Part shown: positions 34,215-42,474 of the stretch, piece after piece
Numbering within the stretch: the first letter of the stretch is position 1
Layout of the letters: every line of letters starts with the position of its first letter
Origin: an uncultured Collinsella sp.
GTDB lineage: Bacteria; Actinomycetota; Coriobacteriia; Coriobacteriales; Coriobacteriaceae
Direction of reading: 5' to 3'
DNA length: 64,000 nucleotides
NCBI GenBank assembly: GCA_958439425.1
Contig: CAUBVH010000001.1
Span: 62,001 to 126,000, forward strand
Translations under genes and position numbers: made by a program
The notes under the pieces: model-generated
Seen by the model: only the letters and a program-made list of their open reading frames with translations
What the model was told of the DNA's origin: nothing
Databases searched by the model: none

Positions 34215-35183
34215 ATGAACGCACACGATCTGATTCAGGAAATTATCGAGCGCAAGGGTAAGATCGAGAACGTCTTTTGGATCGCCTGCGGTGGTTCGAT
34301 GATCGACCTGATGCCGGCTAACGAGCTGCTCAAGCGCGAGGCCACCACGTTTGCCTCGACGGTCTACACGGCACGCGAGTTTTGCCTGATGGCGCCCAAG
34401 AGCCTGGGGCCGAAGTCGCTCGTCGTCGCCTGCAGCCACAGCGGCAATACGCAGGAGGTCGTCGACGGTTGCGAGATGGCGCTGGCAGCCGGCGCCGAGG
34501 TCGTGGCCATGACCGACTGCGAGGGCTCCAAGATTGATAACGGCAAGTGGACCACCTGGGTCTATCCGTGGGGCGAAGGCGTGCCGCAGGCCGAGGTTCC
34601 GCAAGGCATCGGCGTCCTGATGGCTGCCGAGCTGCTCGACCAGCAGGAGGGCTACGAGGCGCTCGCCGACATGTACGCCGGCCTTAAGCAGATGGACGCG
34701 CTGCTGCCCGCCGCCCGCGAGAAGGTCAACGCCGAGCTGGGCGATCGCTTTGCCGAGCTCTGCCAGCAGCACGAGTTCTTCTACATCCTGGGATCCGGCC
34801 CCAACTTTAGCCAGACCTACGCCATGGCCATCTGCTCGCTCATGGAGATGCAGTGGCAGCACTGCTGCTACATCCACTCCGGCGAGTACTTCCACGGCCC
34901 GTTCGAAGCCACCGAGCCCGGCGTGTTCTACTTTGTGCAGCTCGGATCGGGCGAGTGCCGCCCCATGGAGGAGCGCGCGCTGGCGTTCCTCAACACGCAC
35001 ACCGATACGGTCATGGTGCTCGACGCACTCGAGTACGGCGTGGGCGAGGTACCTGCCAGCGTGCGTTCGTTCCTAGAGCCGATCTTCTTCTACGCGATGA
35101 GCTGCGAGCTGCGTGCCGCCCGCGGCAAGGTGTTCGACCACAGCCCCGAGTTCCGCCGCTACATGGGCATCGAGCAGTACTAA
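34215..35183 (+). CDS. SIS-domain deglycase-like protein 3
   Basis: A 322-residue tandem SIS protein: WIACGGSMIDLMPANELL, VACSHSGNTQEVVDG, EMQWQHCCYIHSGEYFHGP and a C-terminal FRRYMGIEQY. The first SIS domain keeps the Ser/Thr-rich phosphosugar loop. The ATG follows AAAAGGAGGGG. It is next to its own GntR regulator and not to PTS genes, so its phosphorylated substrate may be supplied by either PTS of the window. Confidence 0.85.
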   Translation: MNAHDLIQEIIERKGKIENVFWIACGGSMIDLMPANELLKREATTFASTVYTAREFCLMAPKSLGPKSLVVACSHSGNTQEVVDGCEMALAAGAEVVAMTDCEGSKIDNGKWTTWVYPWGEGVPQAEVPQGIGVLMAAELLDQQEGYEALADMYAGLKQMDALLPAAREKVNAELGDRFAELCQQHEFFYILGSGPNFSQTYAMAICSLMEMQWQHCCYIHSGEYFHGPFEATEPGVFYFVQLGSGECRPMEERALAFLNTHTDTVMVLDALEYGVGEVPASVRSFLEPIFFYAMSCELRAARGKVFDHSPEFRRYMGIEQY

Positions 35184-35240
35184 GTAACGGGAAAACCATT
35201 CACCTTCGATTCGCAAGGGCGCTGCGTGAGTCAAAAAAGT

Positions 35241-35271
35241 GGGCCGCGCCGGGGTTTTCCGGCACGGCCCG
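35241..35271 (-). terminator. Terminator of the dehydrogenase gene (minus strand)
   Basis: GGGCCG-GCCGG pairs with CCGGC-CGGCCC over GTTTT. On the minus strand it is followed by CTTTTTTG. It probably also stops SIS3 transcription arriving from the other side. Confidence 0.8.
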
Positions 35272-35315
35272 CTTAGTATCGCGCTTAGATTCGCAAGGTT
35301 GTGGCGATTGACGAC

Positions 35316-36293
35316 CTACTTGTCGACGACGCCCTCGGCATCCCACCAGTCGAGCTGGGCGATGTTGTCGCGAATGTGCTGGCAGCTCTTGTGGAAGCCC
35401 TCGAGCTCGTACTCGGACAGGTCCAGCGTGTAGACCTCCTCGACGCCCTCGGCACCGATCACGCACGGCAGGGAGGTGAAGATGCCCTCCTCGCCATACT
35501 GGCCGGTCATAAGCGTGGAGGCCGAAAGCACGGCGTGCTCGTTGTGCAGCACGGCGGCGCAGACGCGCGCGGCGGAGTTGGCGACGGCGTACTCGGTGCA
35601 CTGCTTGCCCTGGTAGGTCACATAGCCGCCCTTGCGCGCAAGCTCCTCGACCTCCATGTGGTCGAAGGCGTACTTGTCGGGGTTCTCGGCCTGAAGCTCG
35701 TTAAGGCTCTTGCCGGCGATGGTTGCGGCCTTAAAGGCTGCCAGCTGGCTAAAGCCGTGCTCGCCGATCATGTAGGCGTCGATGGACTTGGGGCTCACGC
35801 CGACCTTCTTGGAGATCTCGGTGCGCAGGCGGGCGGAATCCAGGCCGCAGCCCGAGCCGATGATCTTCTTGGGATCGTAACCGGTCAGGTGCCAGAGCTC
35901 GGTGCATACGACGTCGCAGGGGTTGGAGATGCTCACGAAGATGCCGTCGAAGCCGGCGTCGACGATGCGCTTGGCAAAGGTGCGCGCGGCGTCGGTGGTA
36001 AAGAACAGCTCGCCGTCGCGGTTACCGGCGGCCAGCGCGACCTTGCCGGCGGCGTTGACGATGACGTCGCAGCAGGCCAGCTCCTCGTAGTGGTCGTAGC
36101 AGTTGACGATCTTGGTGTTGTACGGGACAAACGAAAGGGAGTCGCGCAGGTCCTGGACCTCGGACGTCACCTTGGCCTCGTTGATATCGCACAGGTACAG
36201 CTCATCGGCAATGCCCTGCATGAGCAGGCTGTTGGCGACATGTGCTCCTACGTGGCCCTGGCCGACCACACCGATCTTACGCGTCTGGTACAT
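35316..36293 (-). CDS. L-lactate / L-2-hydroxyacid dehydrogenase
   Basis: A 325-residue NAD-dependent dehydrogenase reducing a 2-oxoacid (pyruvate or a branched analogue). The N-terminal Rossmann motif is GVVGQGHVGAHVA. The catalytic His lies in IGEHGFSQ, and the substrate-binding Arg region reads GLDSARLRTEISK. The active-site loop (AAGNRDGELFF) is longer than in classical lactate dehydrogenases and recalls L-2-hydroxyisocaproate dehydrogenase, so the substrate may be broader. The ATG at 36293 follows GAAAGGA on the minus strand. It is divergent from metA. Confidence 0.85.
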   Translation of the reverse strand: MYQTRKIGVVGQGHVGAHVANSLLMQGIADELYLCDINEAKVTSEVQDLRDSLSFVPYNTKIVNCYDHYEELACCDVIVNAAGKVALAAGNRDGELFFTTDAARTFAKRIVDAGFDGIFVSISNPCDVVCTELWHLTGYDPKKIIGSGCGLDSARLRTEISKKVGVSPKSIDAYMIGEHGFSQLAAFKAATIAGKSLNELQAENPDKYAFDHMEVEELARKGGYVTYQGKQCTEYAVANSAARVCAAVLHNEHAVLSASTLMTGQYGEEGIFTSLPCVIGAEGVEEVYTLDLSEYELEGFHKSCQHIRDNIAQLDWWDAEGVVDK

Positions 36294-36504
36294 ATATGTA
36301 TCCTTTCGGCCGAGTTTTTCGCGTCGAACCATTGTAGCCTCCTGCTATCACTTTGCCAGACTAAAGCGCCATAGATTTTTGGGACATGCCGTAATCTCTA
36401 CTTTTGGAGTGATTTGGGCCGCTGGCGGTGTCTCGGAGCGATGTACTCGCGCGGATGGGGCCGCTCGTTGTACCATAACTGCAACTGACTCGTAAGGAGC
36501 ATCC

Positions 36505-37431
36505 ATGCCCATTCGCATTCCCGACGCCCTCCCTGCCGCCGCGCAGCTCGAGAGCGAGAACATCTTTGTCATGACCGAGTACCGCGCGCTGCACCAGGAC
36601 ATCCGTCCGCTGCGCGTGCTCATCCTCAACCTCATGCCCACCAAGATCGCCACCGAGACGCAGATCATGCGCAAGCTCTCCAACACGCCGCTGCAGGTGG
36701 AGGTGGACCTGCTGCGCACCAAAACGCACGAGGCAACCCACGTGAGCGCCGGCCACCTGGAGACGTTTTACCGCACGTTCGACGACATCCGCGACATCCA
36801 CTACGACGGCCTGATCATCACGGGCGCGCCGGTGGAGCAGATGCCGTTCGAGGAGGTCGACTACTGGCCCGAGCTCTGCCAGATCATGGATTGGTCCACC
36901 ACACACGTGCACTCTACGCTGCACATTTGTTGGGGCGCGCAGGCGGGGCTCTACCATCATTACGGTATCCAGAAGTACGACCTGCCGGCAAAGGCGAGCG
37001 GCGTGTTCGAGCATTATCTAGTGAAGCCGCAAAGCCCGCTGGTCCGCGGCTTCGACGACCGTTTCTATGCCGTGCATTCACGCAACACCGATGTGCGCCG
37101 CGAGGACGTGGAGGCCGAGCCGCAGCTTGAGGTCGTGGCCGTGTCCGACGAGGTGGGCCTGTACATCGTCAAGTCGACCGACAGCCGTCGCTTCTTTGTC
37201 TTTGGCCACCCCGAGTACGATACCGACACGTTGCGCCTGGAGTACGAGCGCGACGTGAAGCGCGGGCTTAATCCAGGGGTTCCAGCGCATTACTTCCCGG
37301 GCGACGACCCCACCGCCGAGCCGCGTAACGTCTGGCGCAGCCAGGCTCAGCTGTTCTACACCAACTGGCTCAACTACTACGTCTACCAGACCACGCCCTA
37401 CGACCTGGCCCGCGCCGGCGAGGAGCACTAG
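36505..37431 (+). CDS. metA: Homoserine O-acyltransferase MetA
   Basis: A 308-residue enzyme acylating L-homoserine in methionine synthesis. It has the glutamine-amidotransferase-like fold with nucleophile Cys in HICWGAQAGLYHHYGI and a late VFGHPEYD with the His-Glu pair. The acyl donor (acetyl- or succinyl-CoA) depends on one active-site residue and is not decided here; many MetA proteins of Gram-positives use acetyl-CoA. The ATG follows AAGGAGC. I see no SAM riboswitch in the 170-base leader. Confidence 0.92.
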   Translation: MPIRIPDALPAAAQLESENIFVMTEYRALHQDIRPLRVLILNLMPTKIATETQIMRKLSNTPLQVEVDLLRTKTHEATHVSAGHLETFYRTFDDIRDIHYDGLIITGAPVEQMPFEEVDYWPELCQIMDWSTTHVHSTLHICWGAQAGLYHHYGIQKYDLPAKASGVFEHYLVKPQSPLVRGFDDRFYAVHSRNTDVRREDVEAEPQLEVVAVSDEVGLYIVKSTDSRRFFVFGHPEYDTDTLRLEYERDVKRGLNPGVPAHYFPGDDPTAEPRNVWRSQAQLFYTNWLNYYVYQTTPYDLARAGEEH

Positions 37432-37473
37432 ACTGCGATGGTGCTGCTGTAGCCGTGGCTGATGTGGCGGCGA

Positions 37474-38070
37474 TTAGGCGCTGATGATGTTGGGCAGCGA
37501 CAGGTCGTGGGCATCGGTGGGGATGTGGTCGACGCGCTGTTCGTCAAAGGCGATGCCGACGATTTGACATACGGGCGAGAGCATGGGCAGGTAACGGTCG
37601 TAGCAACCGCCGCCGTAGCCCAGGCGCGCGCCGGCGCGGTCGAAGGCCACGAGCGGCACGACGATCATGTCGAGAGTTTCGTCAGGCACGATGGGGAAAC
37701 GGCCGCTGTCGATGTCCGTGGCCGCGAAGGCCCGCGCGGGGTGGGCGATAAACGGAGCCGCGGACGCATCGTCGGCGGCAACTGCCCGCATGCACATGCG
37801 TTGGCCACAAGCTGCGGCTTCGGCTGCCGAGAGCATGCACGGATAGGCTACGCGCCAGCCGCGTTTGGCGGCCGCAGCGGCAAACGCGGCTGGGTCGACT
37901 TCGGAACCCATCGCGGCATAGACGGCAACGGTGTGCGGCGCCGCGGCATCCAAGCGGCCCAGCAGCTCAACAAGCCGCGCGCAAATGACAGCAGACTTCG
38001 CCGCCCGCAAGTCCAAATCAAGAGCATCGCGCCGAGCAATCACCGCCCGCCGCAACTCAGCCTTGTCCAT
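37474..38070 (-). CDS. 5-formyltetrahydrofolate cyclo-ligase
   Basis: A 198-residue enzyme converting 5-formyl-THF to 5,10-methenyl-THF with ATP. It opens with KAELRRAVIARRDAL, a typical start, and has the ATP/substrate loop FDRAGARLGYGGGCYDRYL near residue 155. The ATG at 38070 follows GAGGAAG; an upstream in-frame start at 38097 lies within repeat copy 4 and is not used. It is convergent with metA. Confidence 0.9.
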   Translation of the reverse strand: MDKAELRRAVIARRDALDLDLRAAKSAVICARLVELLGRLDAAAPHTVAVYAAMGSEVDPAAFAAAAAKRGWRVAYPCMLSAAEAAACGQRMCMRAVAADDASAAPFIAHPARAFAATDIDSGRFPIVPDETLDMIVVPLVAFDRAGARLGYGGGCYDRYLPMLSPVCQIVGIAFDEQRVDHIPTDAHDLSLPNIISA

Positions 38071-38088
38071 CCCGGCTTCCTCTCCCAA

Positions 38089-38132
38089 ACCTACCAAAAA
38101 GGGACAGGTTTATTTTGGCAGGTTTTATCTGG
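38089..38132 (+). repeat. GGGACAG-core hairpin repeat, copy 4
   Basis: ACCTACCAAAAA-GGGACAGG-TTTATTTTGGCAGGT then TTTTATCTGG. It is the clearest version of the hairpin ACCT(A/G)CCAAAA...TTTTGGCAGGT with the GGGACAGG centre. It is located 18 bases upstream of the cyclo-ligase start. Confidence 0.8.
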
Positions 38133-38216
38133 GCAAACGCGATATAGGCAGTAAAGCCACCGCAAATATGCCTGTGAACTGCGCCCTTTGTGGTTGTTTG
38201 GGCCTATGCGTTAACG

Positions 38217-38546
38217 CTACAACGCCGCGGCGATTGCTTCGGACACAAACTTATTGAGTGACTCGCCCTTCTTTGCCGCCGCCAGCGCCGCCTGTTTGTG
38301 GAGCTCGGAGCCCGTTCTTACGTTGAACGAGCCCTTAAAAGCCCGCTCGGGTTCCTTGCCCTTCTCGGCGCAAAACTCAAGATAATCGTCGACGGCGTCG
38401 TGGAAGCATTGCTCCACTTCTTCAGCCGTGGCGCCTTCAAATACGATTGCGTCCCTAATGCCGGTGACCATGCCTGTTAGCACGCGCTGCTCGGCATCGA
38501 ACTCGACTGGGGCGAAATAGCCCTTGTATGCCAAAACGTTACTCAT
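38217..38546 (-). CDS. hicB: HicB-type antitoxin
   Basis: A 109-residue antitoxin. The N-terminal RNase H-like HicB fold covers YKGYFAPVEFDAEQRVLTG and AVDDYLEFCAEKGKEPERAF. The C-terminal ribbon-helix-helix region covers SFNVRTGSELHKQAALAAAK and SLNKFVSEAI, and binds DNA. The ATG at 38546 overlaps the hicA stop, with GGAGG five bases before it. Confidence 0.9.
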   Translation of the reverse strand: MSNVLAYKGYFAPVEFDAEQRVLTGMVTGIRDAIVFEGATAEEVEQCFHDAVDDYLEFCAEKGKEPERAFKGSFNVRTGSELHKQAALAAAKKGESLNKFVSEAIAAAL

Positions 38547-38802
38547 GACTGCCTCCGACATCCTGCAGAAATCGAACGATGTTTCGAATGGTCCCCGCTG
38601 TCAATTCGTCAGATGGATGAGGCGCGTGCATTACGAACATCCTGCCATCTGATGGCCTGTAAAAGCGAACGCGCGATCCGGATGCCTTGCCTTTGCTGTC
38701 CATTTCAAAGCCATATGAAGCCATGACTTTTAAAAAATCGGCATACCGATACGTTGAAGGGCAGCTAAACAGTTGGGCGATGAGTTTATCGGCTCGAGTC
38801 AT
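38539..38802 (-). CDS. hicA: HicA-type toxin
   Basis: An 87-residue mRNA interferase-like toxin, first gene of the hicAB operon. The dsRBD-like fold is recognisable from YADFLKVMASYGFEM, SGSRVRFYRPSDG, and HAPHPSDELTAGTIRNIVRFL. The usual catalytic His of the GSH motif is replaced by Arg (GSR), as in a subset of the family, so activity should not be assumed. The ATG is preceded by GTGAGGCGGG on the minus strand. A 19-base palindrome 15 bases upstream is the likely operator. Confidence 0.88.
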   Translation of the reverse strand: MTRADKLIAQLFSCPSTYRYADFLKVMASYGFEMDSKGKASGSRVRFYRPSDGRMFVMHAPHPSDELTAGTIRNIVRFLQDVGGSHE

Positions 38803-38817
38803 CCCGCCTCACATTCT

Positions 38818-38836
38818 GCAACTACATTCTAGTTGC
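38818..38836. promoter_or_regulatory. HicB operator candidate
   Basis: GCAACTA-CATTC-TAGTTGC is a perfect inverted repeat located between the hicA promoter and start codon. HicB proteins with a ribbon-helix-helix tail bind such palindromes. Confidence 0.65.
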
Positions 38837-38862
38837 AATTTAAGTCCGATGCAATCATCCAT

Positions 38863-38891
38863 ACTATAGAACACATGTACGTATGGAACAA
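38863..38891 (-). promoter_or_regulatory. hicAB promoter
   Basis: On the minus strand TTGTTC (38891-38886) and TATAGT (38868-38863) are separated by 17 bases. Confidence 0.6.
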
Positions 38892-38898
38892 GTGTTCG

Positions 38899-38935
38899 AA
38901 CCACTACAAAGGGGACAGGCCCCTTTGTAGTGGTT
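38899..38935. repeat. Palindrome with GGGGACAGGCCCC core
   Basis: AACCACTACAAAGGGG and CCCCTTTGTAGTGGTT are perfect arms around ACAGG. It lies 13 bases beyond the end of the M16 protease gene and may end that transcript, although no T-run follows in that direction. Confidence 0.75.
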
Positions 38936-38948
38936 TTGCTTGCTGTGG

Positions 38949-41900
38949 TTAGCCCATCAGGTCGACGACGTTAAAGCCGGCGTTGCTCTTGGCGATGACG
39001 TCGCGGCTGCCAAAGACGCAGGTCGGCGACTCGGCTGCGATGCGCGTCACGTCGGCGCCGAGCGAGCGCAGCTCACCGGGCGTGGCGGCGAGCATCTGGG
39101 CGCGACGCTCCTCGCGCGAATGCGGATCGAGCCCGGCCAGGTAGGTCGTGTTGCGGCGCTTGGTGAGCGCGTATGGCTTCACCGGCGCGTCCATGCCGCT
39201 CACGCAGCTCACGATAAAGCCCTCAAAGGCGGCCTCGTCGGGCTCAAAGCTGCCAAGCCATGTACCCGCGCGCTCCACGCGCTCAATCGAAGGATCGATC
39301 GCCGGGTCGCGGTAGGTGTAGAACGCCGCCTGACGCTCGCCGGCCGCGCGGAATCCGCAGCCGTACGCGCCGCCCTTCACGCGGATCTCGTTCCACAGGT
39401 AATCGTAGGAGAGCGCGTTGGCGGCAACCGCCCAGGCGCCCGTCACGTCGATACCCAGGCGGCGCGGGTCGCACGCGCTTGCGGCAAAGCAGATGTCGCT
39501 GGGAATGACAAAGGCCTCGTGGCGGTCACGCGGCGTTGGCACCACGAGCGCATCGCGGCCGGCAACGGCACTAGCGTCCGCGCCTAGCCCCAGGTCGCCC
39601 GCGGCATCCCAGTACGCGTCAAAGTCCTCATCGCTGCCGGTAAAGCTCGCCATGCAGCCATCAGCCACAAAGATACGCTCCGCCAGCTCGGCAAGCTTGG
39701 CGCGCAGATTGTCCAGTCGCTCGTCAAAGTGCTCGAGCAGATCGCGCAGGAACAGGTAGAAGTCCACGCCCGAGAGCTGTTCGCGCACCACGGCCGAAGG
39801 CGAGGTGTAGCTCATCGCGCGGCCGAGTGCCGCCGAGTGTCCGTTGTTGATAAAGCCTTGCTCAAGCCCAATGCGAATCTGCGTGAGCACGTCGCGCACG
39901 CGGTCGGCGTCAGCATCGAGCAACAGCGTGCTCGACCACACCTCGCGCGGCAGGCTCGCCAGCGCATCGATCTTCTCGGACAGGGCGCCGGCGCTCACCA
40001 GCAGATAAGGGCGCACGCCGTCCACGTCGGGCTGTGTCATGACCTCGGTCGTAAAGCTCAAAAAGCCCAGCTTGCCGGCGAGCAGATTGTCGAGTTCCTC
40101 GGCCGAGTGCTCGCTCGTGGGCAGCTGTTTGAGCAGGCGGCAGAGCAGCGTCACATAGGGCAGGTCCTCAAATGCGACGCCGCTCAGGTCGAAATACTGC
40201 ATGGCGTAGGCCAGGCGGTTGGTGGGGATGCCGTGGCGCAGGCAGGGGATGGGCGCGGTCGTGTCCACGACCAGCGGCGGCTCGGGGCGCGCCTCGCCAA
40301 TGTCGGACACACGCAGGCGTGGCAGCGTGGCCTTGGCCTCGGGTGTGTCTTCGGCCTCCTGTGCGGCACGCAGTACGGCCGTGCGCTCGACCACATCGGC
40401 CAGCTCGGCATCGGTCATGGCATCGCGCTTGGCTGCCAGCTCGGCGGCCTCGGCGCCCTCCGAACCCTCAGCGGCGTCCACCGGCACCAGCTCGACCAGC
40501 GCCATGTGGTCGTTCTGCAGCACCAGCTCGCGCAGCAGGTCCTCAAAGTAGCTGCCGTCCAGCTCGCTACGCAGCTCCTCGTACACCGGGCCGTACTTGA
40601 GCGCCAGCGTTGCGGCGTCGTCATCGTAGAGCCAGGTGCTCAGCGCGTCGCACGCAATGGCCACGCCGTCGGCGATGCCGTAGTCGCGCTGGCGCAGGTC
40701 GTATTCGTTGCTGCTGATGATGGCTTCCAGGCGCTCGCGCGGAATGCCGTGCTCGCACAGGTCGCGGCAGGCGTCCTGGAACACGCGGCGCAGCTCGCGC
40801 GCCACGCCGGGCTGCGCGTTTTGCAGCATGATGAGCTCGTAGGGCTGCAGGCTCTCGGCCGCGGTGTAGCTCACCACGTTGCCGCCCAGGCCGGCGGCCA
40901 GAATGGCCTTCTTAACCGGCGCTTCGTTGGAGCCCAGCAGCGTCTCGAACAGGATATCCGCCGCGATCGTACGCTTGCGGTCGAGCGCGCTGCCCAGTAC
41001 CAGGCCCAGGCCCACCAGGGCGTTCTCGGGCGTGGTGGCCATCTCGACGCGCTTATACTCGCAGGTCGCAGGCGCCTGCACGTCCAGCGGATTGGGCGCC
41101 AGCGCGGACGGGTCCTCGCCGGCGGCAACGGCGGCGTCCATGCGACGGCTTGCGGCACTCGACTGCGACAGATAGCGCTCGTCCAAAAAGGCAAGGGCGC
41201 GGTCCACATCTAGGTCGCCGTAGAGCGTTATATAAGAGTTGGAAGGATTGTAGTGGCGCGCGTGCGTGTCCAAGAACTGCTCGTAGGTGAGCGCGGGAAT
41301 CGCGCGCGGGTCACCGCCGCTCTCGTGCGCATAGGCGGTGTCGGGATAGAGCGCGGCGTTGACGGCGTCGTCCAGCACGCTCATGGGGTCGGACAGCGCG
41401 CCCTTCATCTCGTTGAACACCACGCCGTTATAGTGCAGCGTGCCCTCGCGCAGGCTCGCGGAGCTGTCGCCGCCCTCGCCCTCGACGCCCTCCGGCAGGT
41501 CCAGCTCGTAGTGCCAGCCCTCCTGCTCAAAAATGGTGGGCTTGGTATAGATGGCCGGGTTGAACACCGCGTCCAGGTACACGTCCATCAGGTTGTACAG
41601 GTCCTGCTCGTTGGTGGTGGCAACGGGGTAGATGGTCTTGTCGGGGTAGGTCATGGCGTTGAGGAACGTCTGCATGGAGCTCTTGATCAGATCGACAAAC
41701 GGCTCCTTGACGGGGAACTTGGCCGATCCGCACAGCACCGAGTGCTCAAGAATATGGAACACGCCGGTGGAATCGGCCGGCGGCGTCTTAAAGCCAATGG
41801 CAAAGGCCTTGTTTTCGTCGTCGCACGCTAGGTGCAGCAGGCGAGCGCCCGAGGCGGTGTGGCGCAGCACGTAAGCGTCTGCGTCGAGCTCGGGCACGGT

Positions 41901-41993
41901 CTCGCGGCGTTCGACGGTAAAGCCGTGGCAGGTGGTTCCGGACACCAGCAGCGCGGCGGCAGCGGCGCGCGGGTCGGTTGAGGTAGTGGACAT
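38949..41993 (-). CDS. M16C insulinase-type metallopeptidase
   Basis: A 1014-residue zinc peptidase of the presequence-protease (M16C) type, which degrades short peptides inside a closed chamber formed by four related domains. The inverted zinc motif HILEH is near residue 68, in TGVFHILEHSVLCGS. The downstream TxxxLTYPDKTxYPVATTN-like stretch and second-half features (RIPRERLEAI, GGAYGCGFRAAG) are present. The ATG at 41993 follows AAAGGAG; an N-terminal extension to 42194 would run into tandem repeats and is rejected. No signal peptide, so probably cytosolic. Confidence 0.93.
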   Translation of the reverse strand: MSTTSTDPRAAAAALLVSGTTCHGFTVERRETVPELDADAYVLRHTASGARLLHLACDDENKAFAIGFKTPPADSTGVFHILEHSVLCGSAKFPVKEPFVDLIKSSMQTFLNAMTYPDKTIYPVATTNEQDLYNLMDVYLDAVFNPAIYTKPTIFEQEGWHYELDLPEGVEGEGGDSSASLREGTLHYNGVVFNEMKGALSDPMSVLDDAVNAALYPDTAYAHESGGDPRAIPALTYEQFLDTHARHYNPSNSYITLYGDLDVDRALAFLDERYLSQSSAASRRMDAAVAAGEDPSALAPNPLDVQAPATCEYKRVEMATTPENALVGLGLVLGSALDRKRTIAADILFETLLGSNEAPVKKAILAAGLGGNVVSYTAAESLQPYELIMLQNAQPGVARELRRVFQDACRDLCEHGIPRERLEAIISSNEYDLRQRDYGIADGVAIACDALSTWLYDDDAATLALKYGPVYEELRSELDGSYFEDLLRELVLQNDHMALVELVPVDAAEGSEGAEAAELAAKRDAMTDAELADVVERTAVLRAAQEAEDTPEAKATLPRLRVSDIGEARPEPPLVVDTTAPIPCLRHGIPTNRLAYAMQYFDLSGVAFEDLPYVTLLCRLLKQLPTSEHSAEELDNLLAGKLGFLSFTTEVMTQPDVDGVRPYLLVSAGALSEKIDALASLPREVWSSTLLLDADADRVRDVLTQIRIGLEQGFINNGHSAALGRAMSYTSPSAVVREQLSGVDFYLFLRDLLEHFDERLDNLRAKLAELAERIFVADGCMASFTGSDEDFDAYWDAAGDLGLGADASAVAGRDALVVPTPRDRHEAFVIPSDICFAASACDPRRLGIDVTGAWAVAANALSYDYLWNEIRVKGGAYGCGFRAAGERQAAFYTYRDPAIDPSIERVERAGTWLGSFEPDEAAFEGFIVSCVSGMDAPVKPYALTKRRNTTYLAGLDPHSREERRAQMLAATPGELRSLGADVTRIAAESPTCVFGSRDVIAKSNAGFNVVDLMG

Positions 41994-42080
41994 ATGCAGT
42001 CTCCTTTGACGCCCCAACGGGGGCGAATCGAGTCGAATCTCCGAGAGTATACCCATATGGGGCCTTCGACCAATCTGCCG

Positions 42081-42201
42081 GATGAGCGTGGATTTTCTGG
42101 CACACGAGCGTGGAAATTCGGACGTCTGCCGCACGAGCGTGGATTTTCGGACGAAATCGGCCGCCAAAAGCCCAAAAACCGTCCAAATATCCACGCTCGC
42201 G
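42081..42201. repeat. GAGCGTGGATTTT repeats before the M16 gene
   Basis: Three direct copies: GATGAGCGTGGATTTT at 42081, CACGAGCGTGGAAATTCGGAC at 42103 less its last base, and its near twin at 42132. One inverted copy (ATCCACGCTCG) lies at 42190-42200. They sit in the 480-base gap between the M16 gene and the GntR at 42475; no gene is seen there. Confidence 0.7.
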
Positions 42202-42214
42202 CGTCAAGTACGTA

Positions 42215-42261
42215 TCTCTCACCTCACATTCATCTCTACGACGAGGGATGAATGTGAGACA
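42215..42261. repeat. CTCACATTCATC hairpin
   Basis: CTCACATTCATC (42223-42234) pairs perfectly with GATGAATGTGAG (42247-42258). The flanks TCTCTCAC and GTGAGACA extend the symmetry. It resembles the GAGAGAT palindromes at 47347 and 47511. Confidence 0.7.
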
Positions 42262-42474
42262 GGTATAAGATAAAAATCAATCGGCTTATCGGATACATAT
42301 ACCGCCATCAGATTGAAGCTGTATGCGGAAATGGATGGACTCTACACCGCTTACGCAAAATAACCCCTCGTTTGCTAAAACATTATAGGAAATGGCGTGG
42401 AGTGCTAAAAAGTTGTATAACAATATAAGTCATTTATCTATAGGCTGCTGATTCCTTGTAAAGGTATGGTTGAT

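Noticed and set aside
36333..36504. SAM riboswitch before metA
   Set aside because: I looked for the conserved helices and core of SAM aptamers and could not build them from this 170-base region.
39729..41213. A 494-codon plus-strand frame inside the M16 protease gene
   Set aside because: It is the antisense shadow of a well-supported peptidase and has no motif or ribosome site.
42081..42201. CRISPR array
   Set aside because: Only three uneven direct copies plus one inverted copy, no regular spacers and no cas genes in the window.
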